A DNA stretch of 64,000 nt from Haematobia irritans (Eukaryota; Arthropoda; Insecta; Diptera; Muscidae), in assembly GCF_050003625.1 (NCBI RefSeq), contig NC_134399.1, positions 146,562,473 to 146,626,472 of the forward strand. The letters are read 5' to 3'. Positions 22,871-34,077 of the stretch are shown piece after piece; positions within the stretch are counted from its first letter, which is position 1; every line of letters begins with the position of its first letter. The translations under genes and the position numbers were made by a program. Under the pieces are notes generated by a model. That model ran no database searches. It saw nothing but the letters and a program-made list of their open reading frames with translations, and had not been told where the DNA came from.

Positions 22871-23803
22871 AAGGGTGATTCTTTTGAGGTTAGGATTTTC
22901 ATGCATTAGTATTTGACAGATCACGTGGGATTTCAGACATGGTGTCAAAGAGAAAGATGCTCAGTATGCTTTGACATTTCATCATGAATAGACTTACGAT
23001 CTGCCACAACGTCGAATTTTCAGTGAATGGGCCCAAGAAAAGTTGGCAGAAAATCCGCTTTTTTATCGACAAATTTTGTTCAGCGATGAGGCTCATTTCT
23101 GGTTGAATGGCTACGTAAATAAGCAAAATTGCCGCATTTGGAGTGAAGAGCAACCAGAAGCCGTTCAAGAACTGCCCATGCATCCCGAAAAATGCACTGT
23201 TTGGTGTGGTTTGTACGCTGGTGGAATCATTGGACCGTATTTTTTCAAAGATGCTGTTGGACGCAACGTTACGGTGAATGGCGATCGCTATCGTTCGATG
23301 CTAACAAACTTTTTGTTGCCAAAAATGGAAGAACTGAACTTGGTTGACATGTGGTTTCAACAAGATGGCGCTACATGCCACACAGCTCGCGATTCTATGG
23401 CCATTTTGAGGGAAAACTTCGGAGAACAATTCATCTCAAGAAATCGACCGGTAAGTTGGCCACCAAGATCATGCGATTTGACGCCTTTAGACTATTTTTT
23501 GTGGGGCTACGTCAAGTCTAAAGTCTACAGAAATAAGCCAGCAACTATTCCAGCTTTGGAAGACAACATTTCCGAAGAAATTCGGGCTATTCCGGCCGAA
23601 ATGCTCGAAAAAGTTGCCCAAAATTGGACTTTCCGAATGGACCACCTAAGACGCAGCCGCGGTCAACATTTAAATGAAATTATCTTCAAAAAGTAAATGT
23701 CATGGACCAATCTAACGTTTCAAATAAAGAACCGATGAGATTTTGCAAATTTTATGCGTTTTTTTAAAAAAAAAAGTTATCAAGCTCTTAACAAATCACC
23801 CTT
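22871..23803 (+). mobile_element. DD41D Tc1/mariner deletion derivative, copy 1
   Basis: A 933-bp element flanked by TA, with ends AAGGGTGATT and AATCACCCTT. It is nearly identical to the inverted copy at 53381-54315, so both moved recently. The transposase N-terminus is deleted. Confidence 0.92.
22984..23696 (+). pseudogene. Truncated DD41D transposase, frameshifted at the deletion junction
   Basis: The ATG at 22984 begins MNRLT, but the next bases (ACGATCTGCC) put the downstream catalytic domain out of frame. That domain is open for over 210 codons up to the stop at 23694-23696. Motifs are FSDEAHF (first Asp), FQQDGATCHT (second Asp) and CDLTPLDYFLWG (third Asp), with 41 residues between the second and third. 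The DNA-binding helix-turn-helix domains, which would fill roughly the first 130-150 residues, are missing. Only a non-ATG start could express the catalytic part alone. Compare 53489-54202, where the frame is kept. Confidence 0.88.
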
Positions 23804-25622
23804 TACATCATGAATAACTTTATTTCTGAATGCAATAGATCAAAATGCTTTTGTAAGCATGTAAACAATAAAATGAACTGTCATGAAATAAATCTCTCAG
23901 CTATGAGACGAGTGGCTTATAAATGAGTTCATCCTGAAGTTAGTTTAAATTACGTATCAGTCACACTATATATGCGTATAAACCGATTTCCAAACTTGGT
24001 TTCTAAAACATCCTGAAGGTTTATTTTATTGACGTAACTATCCCAGATTTAAAAGGCCATGGGCCATATCACTCCACATTTCAAACCAGTCCTTCGTATA
24101 AATTTTACATATTTGGAAGGAATTCTTACAACTGAGATATTTAACATTCAGGTATTTTTATAATTGTTCTGTGTGTAGTACTGTGTAGTCGAAATTGATC
24201 TGAAATCCAAGCTATAATCAATACATGATGGCTTCAATAGTAATACCTCAATTACCGATAGATAAACTATTGCGGTTAAGCTTCTGCAGACTAACATGCC
24301 ATATTCCCATACCAACATGTGTAAAACTTTAGTCCTTTATCCATGCATTTCAATGGCTACAGGAGCAAGTACGACTCCGGTGGGAATCATTGTATAACCG
24401 TATATTTATGCCTATATCCTGATAGATTGCAATAATATTAGTGAACTATGAATGTGATTTTCATAGAGTTTATATTTTGATATTTGAATGATTTCGTCTG
24501 ATTGCCTAAATGGTAGGACAGGCAGTTTCGGAGATAGAGAGACTGAATGTATTTACATATGGGATGATATGGAATTATTTTACATGCATTTGGGTTTTAT
24601 GGGAAATTGCTATGGTGGTGATGTTGGCTCGTTACAAAGAAGCCCATAAATTGATAGATGCCATTAAACTAATACTTGCAATGCTTTGGGGAAATTCAAA
24701 AGTTGCCGCTTGGTTACAGTTTGTAGCAGGAATGACACATTGGATCAATGTTTAATTACCGATCAAAATAAATGTACACATGTAGATGCTGTCTGTACTA
24801 TGTCCTTGCTATCGTCACACTAACATTAAATGTTGTTACAACGGCATAGCCATTGTAACAAATTTGAAATGTTGGATAGATTCACACAAAAAGAACCTAT
24901 GCCAAAAAGGATATCCGTTTGTGCTAACCAATATAATTTCAAATTACAAGGATAACTATTTTATATGTTAGTCAAGAACACTTGACTCACATCAAACTGT
25001 GCAAAGTGATGATTGCTACATCAATGGCCAACAGAAAGACAAGGTCGTTGGTTTGTCTCCAGAGAGCTAACCGGAAACACAACACCCTTGACAACCAGCT
25101 AATATCATGTTTTCTGACTATGTTAATAAAACGTTGAGATGTGAGACGAAATTACATTTATAGACTGGTGTTTGATATATTTTAATCACTAGATTGATGT
25201 TTCTAGAGCTGCAAATCATCGAACTGGGAATAGTAGACATAGTCATTAATTATCTTTTATGAGTTGCCTATGTCGACATGGCAAATTTCAAGAGAGACAT
25301 CATCATAGTGCAATGGTTATTTTTGATGTAGCTCTACGAGTATGTCTCACCATAGAGTATTAAAAATGGAAATTAAGGATATTTTAGGAACCTACATCCA
25401 GTTTCAGGAAGTGGGCTGGTTAAACTAGGTGAAAATAGTGTCAAGTATCGTTGGTTGGGAAAAGAAAAAAGGTTCCCGCTGGTGAGGGTCAATACTTTGA
25501 CCGTTCATCATTTATTGGATTTAAAAGAGAGCGCTATCTGTTAAAATATCTAGAAACGCCGAATTGGTTGGTAGTTTGAGAGGTATACCTACAAGTATTA
25601 CACTGACCTCGTTCATTGAAAA
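23804..25622. other. Mostly unassigned sequence with a decayed Family II piece
   Basis: At about 23965-24110, ATAAACCGATTTCCAAACTT and following words resemble decayed Family II units. One 81-codon frame (24510-24755) is described separately. No other feature was recognised up to the Family III head at 25623. Confidence 0.4.
24510..24755 (+). CDS. Uncertain 81-aa open frame with hydrophobic segments
   Basis: I do not recognise this protein. It begins MVGQAVSEIERLNVFTYGMI and contains a stretch rich in Trp, Ile, Val and Leu (about residues 19-39, IWNYFTCIWVLWEIAMVVML) that could span a membrane. A second hydrophobic part (KLILAMLWGNSKVAAWLQFV) lies near the C-terminus. Its composition is less AT-driven than neighbouring chance frames. 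It could be an exon: a run ending in AG precedes it (TAGGACAG), but I see no clear polypyrimidine tract. It could equally be a random frame or a decayed gene. Confidence 0.2.
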   Translation: MVGQAVSEIERLNVFTYGMIWNYFTCIWVLWEIAMVVMLARYKEAHKLIDAIKLILAMLWGNSKVAAWLQFVAGMTHWINV

Positions 25623-27936
25623 ACAAGTATATAAAGCAGTAAGTTCGACCGGCCGAATCTTAAATACCCACCACCATGAATCAAATATAATAGTTTACTT
25701 TGAAAACTCTTCGTCGTAGCGAATTTTAGGAGGTTTGATGACAAATTTTCTCTCAAGCAAATCAGTTCAACCAGATTCTACCTATGAAGACTAGATCAGA
25801 TTCTGGATTTATGAAAACCAATTTTATTTGAGCTTTAGAGAAATCACAAACATATCGTGTATATGATTAAATAACGCCTTGATTTGAAATCTTAAATCTG
25901 TAGAGTAAAATCTGAAAATTGTACTTTCAGTTTCAAGCAATTTTCATGATCATTGTCTTAAATTTCATGCCGGAGGAAAATATTTTTTCTATGGGTGTAA
26001 CCTCAAGAAGAGAAGTCGGTCTATATCGATACCTTACCAAACGGACCGGTAAAAATAAATGCGATACAGAGTTTTGAGGGTCTAAAATTCCAGTATATTT
26101 ACATTTTTGTGCAAACCGGATAAAAACTACGGTTTCTAGAAGCCTAAGGGGTTAAATCTGGAGATCGGTCTATGTGGAGGCTATACTAAAACTTGGGTCG
26201 ACACACACCATATACCAGAAGTTTTAGAAATAAATTCGGGAGTTAGGTCTATATGGGGGTATACATGGACCAATACTCACCACCTCTTAATGTTCTTCAA
26301 ATACCTCTAGAATTCCACTTTCAGAGGAATTGGATGAAAACTACGAATTCTAGAAGCCCAAGAAGTATAGGGGATATACCAAACCATGGACCAATACGGA
26401 CCATTATCAACACACCTCTTTACGGTCCTAAAATAATTCTAGATTTCACATTTCCCGCAAATTGGATAAAAACTACGGATTCTAGAAGCCCCAGAAATAA
26501 AGTCGAGATATAGGTCTATATGGGGTCTATACCAAAACATGGACCGATAGGCACCATTTGCGACACACCTATTTGTGATCTTAAAATACCTCTAGATTTT
26601 TAATTTTAAGCACATCGGCTAGAAAATATAGTGTCTAAACGCCCAAGAAGTAAAATCCGGAGATCGGTCTATATGGGGGTTATACCAAAAAATGGACCGA
26701 TACACCTCAATTTCGGCACACCTATTTGTGGTCCCAAAATACCTCTAGATTTGCAATTTCTGGCAAGTTGGGTTATAAATACAGTTTATAGAAGCCCAAG
26801 AATAAAAATCGGGAAATCGGTCTATATGGCGGCTATACCAAAAACATGGACCGACACGGATCATTTTCGACACACCACTCTATGGTCCTAAAATACCTCT
26901 AGATTTTCAATTTCAGGCAAATCGGATAGGTTAGGTTAGGTTAGGTTATGTGGCAGCCCGATGTATCAGGCTCACTTAGACTATTCAGTCCATTGTGATA
27001 CCACAGTGGTGAACTTCTCTTATCACTGAGTGCTGCCCGACTCCATGTTAAGCTCAATGACAAGGGACCTCCTTTTTATAGCCGAGTCCGAACGACGTTC
27101 CACATTCCAATGAAACCACTTAGAGAAGCTTTGAAACCCTCAGAAATGTCACCAGCATTACTGAGGTGGGATAATCCAGAGTTGAAAAACTTTTTGGTGT
27201 TCGGTCGTAGCAGGAATCGAACCCACAACCTTATGTATGCAAGGTGGGCATGCTAACCATTGCACCACGGTGGCTCCCTAAGGCAAATCGGATAGAAAAT
27301 GCAGTTTCTAGACGCCCAAGAATCAAAATCGGGAGATCGGTCTATATGGGGGCTATGCCAAAACATGCACCGATACGGACCTTTTTCGACACACCTCTTT
27401 ATGGTCCCAAAATACCTCTAGATTTCCAATTTCAGGCAAATCGGATAGTAAATACAGCTTCTAGAAGCCCAAGAAGCAAAATCGGGACATCGGTCTACAT
27501 CGGTATATAGGTATAGCCCCCATATACCAAAACATGAACCGATGAGCGCCATTTTCGGCACACCTTTTTATGGTCCTCAAGTACCTCTAGATTTTCAATT
27601 TCAGGCAAATTGGATAAAAACTACGGTTTTTATAAGCCCAAGACCCCAAATCGAGAAGTCGGTTTATATGGGGTCTATATCAAAACTTGGACCGATATAG
27701 CCCATCTTCCAACTTGATCTGCCTGCAAAGAAAAAACGAATGTGTGCCAAATTTCAGGACGATAGCGCCATTATTGAAGGCTGTAGCTTGATGAGAACAG
27801 ACAGACGGACATGCTTATATCGTCTTAGAATTTCTCCCTGATACTTTATATAGTCGGAAATCGATATTTCGATGTGTTACATACGGAATGACAAACTTAT
27901 TATACCCCTATCAGCATTCTAAGGTGGTGGGTATAA
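25623..27936 (+). repeat. Family III element interrupted by a SINE
   Basis: The head is ACAAGTATATAAAGCAGTAA with CGACCGGCCGAA and TACCCACCACCAT. Units carry GATCGGTCTATATGGGGGCT and CCTCTAGATTTCCAATTTCA. The tail has ACAGACAGACGGACATGC and a final hairpin (TATACCCC...GGGTATA, 27900-27935). The plus strand is open in segments (26253-26513, 26631-26891, 27244-27510), reading VYMGAMPKHAPI-type units. A SINE sits at 26930-27280. Confidence 0.88.
26930..27280 (-). mobile_element. tRNA-derived SINE with 15-bp target duplication
   Basis: On the minus strand the element starts with a tRNA-like head: CCACCGTGGTGCAATGGTTA (A box) and GTGGGTTCGATTCCTGC (B box). It ends in an AACCTAACCTAACC tail. AGGCAAATCGGATAG occurs at 26915-26929 and again at 27281-27295, a perfect 15-bp target duplication inside a Family III unit. 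RNA polymerase III transcription and LINE-dependent retroposition are expected for this type. A truncated relative lies at 51819-52085. Confidence 0.93.
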
Positions 27937-27940
27937 AAAA

Positions 27941-28200
27941 CATGCTCGATTCCAAAAATTTTGTCTTTACACTTATGAGTGTGGTATTGATTCCGACCCA
28001 AAAAAAAACGGAAAATTGAATTAGGGAAACATTTAAGACCCAATTGTCTTTTAAATTTGAGTTTTGTGAACTTTATTCTAGGAAACAAATATTAATTTAT
28101 TCGTTTTTCACGCACTATCAAAGGTCTTTAAAAACGTGTTAACGACAATTTAATATTTTGGCTTTGTAGTCAAGATACAAAAAGTCAACTTTTGAATAAT
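27941..28200. mobile_element. Family IV repeat (relative of 52822-53335)
   Basis: CATGCTCGATTCCAAAAATT, GGTATTGATTCCGACCCAAA, CTATCAAAGGTCTTTAAAAA and TTTGTAGTCAAGATACAAAA occur in the same order at 52840-53190. It begins directly after the Family III tail. No protein is recognised. Confidence 0.65.
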
Positions 28201-28260
28201 GAAACTGTCGCCTATGTCAAGGCGAGAAATACACTAAAATGACAGTTCACTGGAGGAAAT

Positions 28261-28474
28261 GTTACGTAACATAGCATATATGCAATTTCATACAAATAAT
28301 CAATGTGAACGATGTTTTCTCAATATATCACACACAGAGGAGGAATTTGATCACATCAAACATGTTCCCACTAAAAAAAGCGACGCCAAAAAAGTAGTGA
28401 AAATGTTCTTTTTGGATCCGGAAGTAGTGCAAAATTGGCGCAGAAGCGATGAATTTAACATGGGCTTGTCATAG
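28261..28474 (+). other. 71-codon open frame in a dispersed relic
   Basis: The frame reads MLRNIAYMQFHTNNQCERCF with later KSDAKKVVKMFFLDPEVVQN. I recognise no family. Words such as TCAATGTGAACGATGTTTTC and ATCACATCAAACATGTT recur in diverged form at 45485-45550, so this is part of a repeat, not a single-copy gene. Confidence 0.3.
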
Positions 28475-29636
28475 GACGGAAGTCCTCCATTTCAACAGCC
28501 GTTGTACTGATTTTGCATCACTTCTTTAGGTGTGATCCGAGTTCAATGTTTTGGATGTAAATTAACAAATTCTGTGATATTTTGTCAAATAAAAAATTTT
28601 TATAATTTTTTATAATTTTTAATGGATTCTAACGCTTGTCGGAAACGTTTGTCCTCAAATATTTTCAAAAATGCACAATTTTTTCAGATTGGATTTAGAA
28701 TTTTTCTCGACAAAATTTAAATGATTTGTACCATTTTATGAATTCGTGCTCTGTTGTTAACCTATTTGAAACAAAAAAAGTTAAAATTACCCATTAAAAG
28801 TATGAAAAAAACGAAGTTATAAAAATATGAATTAAAAGAATTTCCTGAGTAGTTAAAATAAAGAACATCATTGGGAGTGCATCTTCTGGAAGTGCTTTTA
28901 AAGTTGTGCCTTTGGAATAACTTCCAAATTTTTTTGCTGGGACGGGCTTGTCATAGGGCGGATGTCCACCATTTCAATATCCGTTGCACTGAATTTGCAT
29001 CACTTCTTATGCTATGGTCACACTGGGCAAATATTTGACAGAAATCAAAAATGAATCCGTCGTCACAGCCAAACCAGAAAACATATTTAGCTCATATGGG
29101 ATATATAACATCACGGTAGGATTATTTTCCAAAAACCGTATCCAAATATTTGGATAATGGTTCTGGAAAAATGTTTGACACTCATTTTGGTCAAATATTT
29201 GCCTAGTGTGTCCATAGCCTTACTCTGTGATTCAAATTCAGTGTTTTGGATGTGAATTAAAAAAATGTTATCATATTTTGACAAATAAATAATTTGTATA
29301 AAATTGTATAATTTTTAATGCATTTTAACGCTTGTCCGAAACGTTTGAATTAAACAATTTTGAAAAATTCGCAATATTTCTTGAATGAATTTAGAATTTT
29401 TTTGACAAAATTTCTATAATTTGTACCATTTTATTAAAGCTTACTCTGATTTTAAACTTTTTGAAACAAAAAAATTAAATTTACTCATTAAAAATAAGAA
29501 AAAAAAGCGAGTTGTAAATAATTGAATTAAAAGAATTTCCTGTGTAGTTTTAATAAAGAAAATTTTTGGGAGTACATCTTTTGGAAGTGCTTTTAAAGTT
29601 GTGCCTGTGGAAGAACTTCCAAATTTTTTTGCTTGG
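28465..29636 (+). repeat. Diverged tandem duplication, about 480 bp per unit
   Basis: Unit 1 (28465-28945) and unit 2 (28946-29636) both run from GGGCTTGTCATAGG(A/G)CGGA to AACTTCCAAATTTTTTTGCT, with many shared blocks between (TTTTGGATGT, CGCTTGTC, ATTTGTACCATTTTAT, GTGCTTTTAAAGTTGTGCCT). Unit 2 is longer because of a MITE at 29011-29218. Confidence 0.85.
29011..29218. mobile_element. 208-bp MITE with ~28-bp inverted ends
   Basis: GCTATGGTCACACTGGGCAA at the left and its near complement ending TGTCCATAGC at the right form inverted ends with 2-3 mismatches. CTTA flanks both sides. Unit 1 of the surrounding tandem duplication lacks it and gives the empty site. Confidence 0.85.
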
Positions 29637-30282
29637 TTGTTAGTGAACAATTTTATATGCGGATGATGAAAATGAAACATTGTTACTATAAAAAGTTTTT
29701 TTTTCGCCAAACATAAAATTTTTGCAAAAATCAGATATATAATTTCCGAGACAATAGCATGGTTGCGGCAAACATGTTACATATCCCCCATTGAAAACTA
29801 ACATTTTACTTCTGGAATATGTTTGAGGTGATCATATTCATTCTCGTGCTGCAATGTTAAAAGTTAAACTTTTGGGATTATAAATAATTTCTGCCTTTTT
29901 CAATGCACAGGGAAGGGAAGTGAATTCGGAGAACGCAATTCCATAGAGGCGGGAACATTTGGCGTGCTTCCCCAAACGGTTCCACGTGGAACAGTGCAAC
30001 GGTAGGGTGACGAAACTTCTGGAGGGAGACCCAAACAATAAAAAAAACTGGAGAACTACTTAAAGAGAAGAGGATGACGAACAGAAATATCGTACGAATC
30101 ATTACTGGGCACCTAGAGTTAGGGGTACATCTGTGCCGTTTATATCAAATGTTAGGCTTTTATAGAAACCGCCATATCGGAGATGATTCGGTTTGATGAA
30201 CAAAGGAGGTAGAACGTACCACAAGATGAAAACTTGTTTTGATATATGTCAGCCTATATGAAACACGGAAATCTGGACCCTC
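29637..30282. other. Unassigned sequence
   Basis: A somewhat less AT-rich block at 29890-30060 carries short frames on the minus strand with no recognised domain. No repeat or RNA gene was recognised. Confidence 0.4.
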
Positions 30283-30325
30283 TTTTTATACCCTCCACCA
30301 TAGGTTTGGGGTATATTAACTTTGT
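30283..30325 (-). repeat. Solo tail fragment of a Family II element
   Basis: TTTTTATACCCTCCACCATA and GGGGTATATTAACTTTGT match the terminal hairpin of Family II. The rest of the element is not recognisable beyond this point. Confidence 0.65.
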
Positions 30326-31347
30326 TTTATATCCTATCATCTCTGTCAAATCGAATCGGGAGTTATATAAGCATTCCATAAGCTTATCTCAAGGAGTTAT
30401 CCCCGTGATCTTGAAATAGGACTACTATTAGTAGTCCCAAATTTGTTATCAATAGGGAATTTGAAGCCATGCCATGAAAGCCCTCAGAGATAAATCTTGA
30501 GTCAGTTGGTAGGTTGGGTCGATTTAAGTCCTGAACATAGCAGATTAGCTGGCATTATCGGGAATGGTGGTGGCGCGGTTTTCGTGCCTTCTACACGCGC
30601 AGAAAAAAACATATTTGGACATGGTTGCCGCATCCATTTAATGCTTATCTAAAGCATGTAATTGTTGGTCTTTGTGAAATGAAATTTCTAGCCGAGAAAA
30701 ATGTTCGAAATGTTGTTCGAACGTACTACGGAAAAATACGCTATATTTTAAAATTTTACTTTGATAAGAGCAAAAACACAAGTCCGGCTATTTATAGCAC
30801 CATATATTGAAAAAAAAAATATATAAAATAGTGGATTTATTTTTACTACACCTACTATTATAACCAACTTCAAATGAAATGTTTTTAAATCACATATTTT
30901 CAAGTTTCACAATTGAGATATATTCAAATAAAACTATCTCCAATATTTAATGTGAAAAAGTCGCCATAGTTTAAAATTTTTATTATTTTGTTTTTGAAAA
31001 TGTAAGTTTAGTTTCAAGAGCTGCTGCTGCGCTGATGTGCACATATATTTCGATAAAATCAACATTCTCCCATCCATTCTCATGAATCACTGGCTGTAGT
31101 ACATATATGAGCCATTTCATTGTAATAGCTAACACTATATCAATACCATAAAATTATATACGGTACATAAGTTCGTCCAAATAATATAGTTTGAATAAAT
31201 TAATAATATCAATTCCCTTAATGTACTTGTCCAATAAAGTTGAATAAATATTATAATAATACGTAGTATAAACAAATTGGATATTGAAATCAGGCTAACA
31301 TAAAAGTAATATAATTTCCTTAGATTTCCTCTAGTCGTAGATGATTA
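30326..31347. other. AT-rich spacer
   Basis: Near 30598 ACGCGCAGAAAAAAACATAT resembles the ends of small TIR elements elsewhere in the window, but no matching second end was found. No gene was recognised. Confidence 0.4.
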
Positions 31348-32636
31348 AAGGGTGATACGGTCAAAATTTGGTCAAGGGAAAACGCGTGTAAATCGGTGAA
31401 ATCGTTTATTTAAAAAATCAAATTAAATTTCTTTTCCAAGTTCGATTAGTATTAAATTCAGGAAAAATATTCAGTTAGGCTTTCGCTTTTCCAAATCCGA
31501 ATTGCCGGGACTCACGCTTGACACCTGCCATCAGATTTTGTACACCCACCTTCTTCGCCGCCGAAAGCCAGTTTGCCTTGAACTGCTGCTCGTCCTTAGC
31601 AGTTTTTTTGATCTTCTTTAGGTTCCGCTTGACAATAGCCCAGTATTTCTCAATTGGGCGGAGCTCTGGCGTGTTGGGAGGGTTCTTGTCCTTGGGAACC
31701 ACCTGCACGTTGCTGGCGGCGTACCACTCCATGGACTTTTCACCGTAATGGCAAGATGCCAAATCCGGCCAAAACAGTACGGAACAACCGTGTTTCTTCA
31801 GGAAAGACAGCAGACGTTTATTCAAACACTCTTTCACGTAAATTTCTTGGTTAACAGTCCCGGAAGCTATGAAAACGATGCTTTTCAAGCCACAGGTACA
31901 GATGACTTGCCAAACCAGATATTTCTTTGCGAACTTTGACAGTTTTATGTGCTTGAAAATATCTGCTACGTTTCCCCTTCCTTTTGCCGTATAAAACTCC
32001 TGTCCCGAAAGCTGCTTGTAGTCGGCTTTGACGTAGGTTTCGTCGTCCATTACTACGCAGTCAAACTTCGTCAGCATCGTCGTGTACAGCCTCCGGGATC
32101 GCGCTTTGGCCGTCGTATTTTGTTTATCATCGCGATTTGGAGTCACTACCTTCTTGTAAGTCGATAGTCCGGCTCGTTTTTTGGCTCGATGCACGGTTGT
32201 AGACGATACACCCAGCTTATTTGCGGCATCTCGGAGAGAGAGGTTAGGGTTTCGCTTGAAACTATCGGCAACTCTCTTTGTCGTCTCAGCGGCTTCCGGT
32301 TTTCGATTTTCCCCCGATCCAGACTTCCTGGCTGTCGACAAACGTTCCCCAAACACTTTAATTACATTTGTAACGGTTGATTTCGAAACTTTTAGCGATT
32401 TTTCCAGCTTTGCGTGCGAGTAGCTCGAATGCGCGATGCGCGAGCAAAAATTTGATACGCTGCTCTTCTTGCTTGGACGGCATTTGGACAACTGAAGAGT
32501 TAATTCCAAAATCGAAATAGAAGCAACATTCTACACACACACACCTTCAAAATGAGGGGTGTTCAGGTTTTTTAAATGCAAAATTGAAAGAAATACGTCG
32601 TGTTTATATTGACCAAATTTTGACCGTATCACCCTT
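31348..32636 (-). mobile_element. Full-length DD37E Tc1/mariner element
   Basis: A 1289-bp element with TA on both sides (31346-31347 and 32637-32638). The ends at 31348-31375 and 32609-32636 are perfect 28-bp inverted repeats, beginning AAGGGTGATACGGTCAAAAT. The transposase is on the minus strand. The right flank (GTGGGCCCTCTATCTCC) shows insertion into decayed Family III sequence; the same words occur at 32958-32975. Confidence 0.95.
31475..32483 (-). pseudogene. DD37E transposase with one N-terminal frameshift
   Basis: Cut-and-paste transposase. The natural start is probably the ATG at 32483, reading MPSKQEEQRIKFLLAHRA, as in relatives of this family as I recall them. After codon 18 (near 32430) the frame shifts by a 2-nt loss or 1-nt gain. 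From HSSYSHAKLEKSLKVSKSTV onward all is open to the stop at 31475. Helix-turn-helix regions are recognisable (KSTVTNVIKVFGERL and SSTTVHRAKKRAG). Catalytic residues are the second Asp of VMDDETYV, the Asp of FWPDLASCHYG and the Glu of ELRPIEKYW, with 37 residues between the last two. A longer 344-codon frame starts at 32509, but its first 26 residues are out of frame with the family. Native length would be about 336. Confidence 0.9.
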
Positions 32637-33830
32637 TAGTGGGCCCTCTATCTCCGAGAGGGCTAGAAAATACATAGAATTTCAGTTGGATATGGTGAAA
32701 CATATTCCCTCAAGAAGATCGATTTAAACAATAATAATCCCGGAATTAAAGATTCTATATTTGGAAACATCAAATTCTGAATTTTTCCAACCATTTTTGT
32801 TTGAGTTTTAGAGAAATCTCAGCGTATAATAAAATCTGAAAAGAATAAAATTTTTTCGTTCGATTTGAAATCTTAATTATCTCATTTTTTATCCCCATGA
32901 GCCCGAGAAGTAAAATCGGTGAATTTGAATTCTAGTTTTGGCCAATTTTGATGATTAGTGGGCCCTCTATCTCCTCAAAAATTTAAATCGAGAGACTGTT
33001 TTATAGAAGGGTTACATCAAAATCTTACCGATATAAACCAAATTTGACTCTTTTTTGACTTAAAATACCTCTAGATTTCTTATTTCAAGACACTTGGGTC
33101 CAAAAAGGGATATCCTTCTATATAGGAACGATATAAAGTAAGTTAGACAAAAGCTTTTGTAGACCTAAATAACCTCTTGATACAAATTTCGATGTCTACA
33201 CGCCCAATAAGTCAAATTGGGTGATCGGTTTGAATAGGGGCTACACATCAACATGGACCGATATAAAACATATTCGGAATACCTATTTGTGGATCTTTCA
33301 TACTTCTAGATTTCCAATCTCGTCGAAATCGGATAACAATTGAGTTGGCTAGAAGCCCAAACAATCAAATACTATAGATCGGTCTATATAACATAAGACT
33401 ACACCACAACAATGGACCTATACACACCATATTCGGCGGTATCTACACCCAAAGAAAATATACTTTCCTCCGGAACGAAATTTTAGACAAACGAAATTCC
33501 CCTTTCGTATAGATTATTTTCGTTCAGAGCAAATTAATCCGAATTTATGATAACCGATTCAACAATTGTCTTAAAAATTTTTAATTTACTTTGAAAGAAA
33601 GTCAAATCGAGAGATCGGTCTATATGGGCTATACTAAAACATGAATGGGTGCTAACTATATTCGGCACACCTATTTGTGAACTTCAAATACCTGTAAGTT
33701 TCCAATTTCTAGTAATCAAATCGGGAGATCCGAGGGCTATACCTCAACATGGATATCTACGCTCCATATTTGGTGGGATCTATGGGAGCTAAACCAAAAT
33801 ATGTACCGATCACCACATTCGGTACACCTA

Positions 33831-34032
33831 CACAGAAAATTGTTTCAACAAAATATTTTCAATTGAAATTTTCATAGAATTTTAAAAAATATTCAATTGA
33901 TACAACAATTTTTTTAATTAGAACAAAAATCAATTACAGTTACTAATAATATCCGTTAAGTTCATTTCAATTAAAAATTAATTGGATCAATTAGTTTCAT
34001 GATTGCATCCAAAAATTTAGTTTTTTTGTGTG
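33831..34032. mobile_element. 202-bp TA-flanked MITE (empty form)
   Basis: It is flanked by TA (33829-33830 and 34033-34034) and has ends CACAGAAAATTG and TTTTTTTGTGTG. Removing it restores a normal Family III unit (GGTACACCTA joined to TTTGTGG). The AATTAAAAATTAATTGGATC stretch in its right half is the uninterrupted version of the site occupied at 37137-42262. Confidence 0.8.
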
Positions 34033-34077
34033 TATTTGTGGATGCTAACTGCTTCCAAATTTCCCACTTCAGGAAAA

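Noticed and set aside
32430..32509. Start of the DD37E transposase at 32509 (344 codons)
   Set aside because: The first 26 residues are in a different frame from the conserved MPSKQEEQRIKFLLAHRA at 32483. The long frame is a frameshift artefact.
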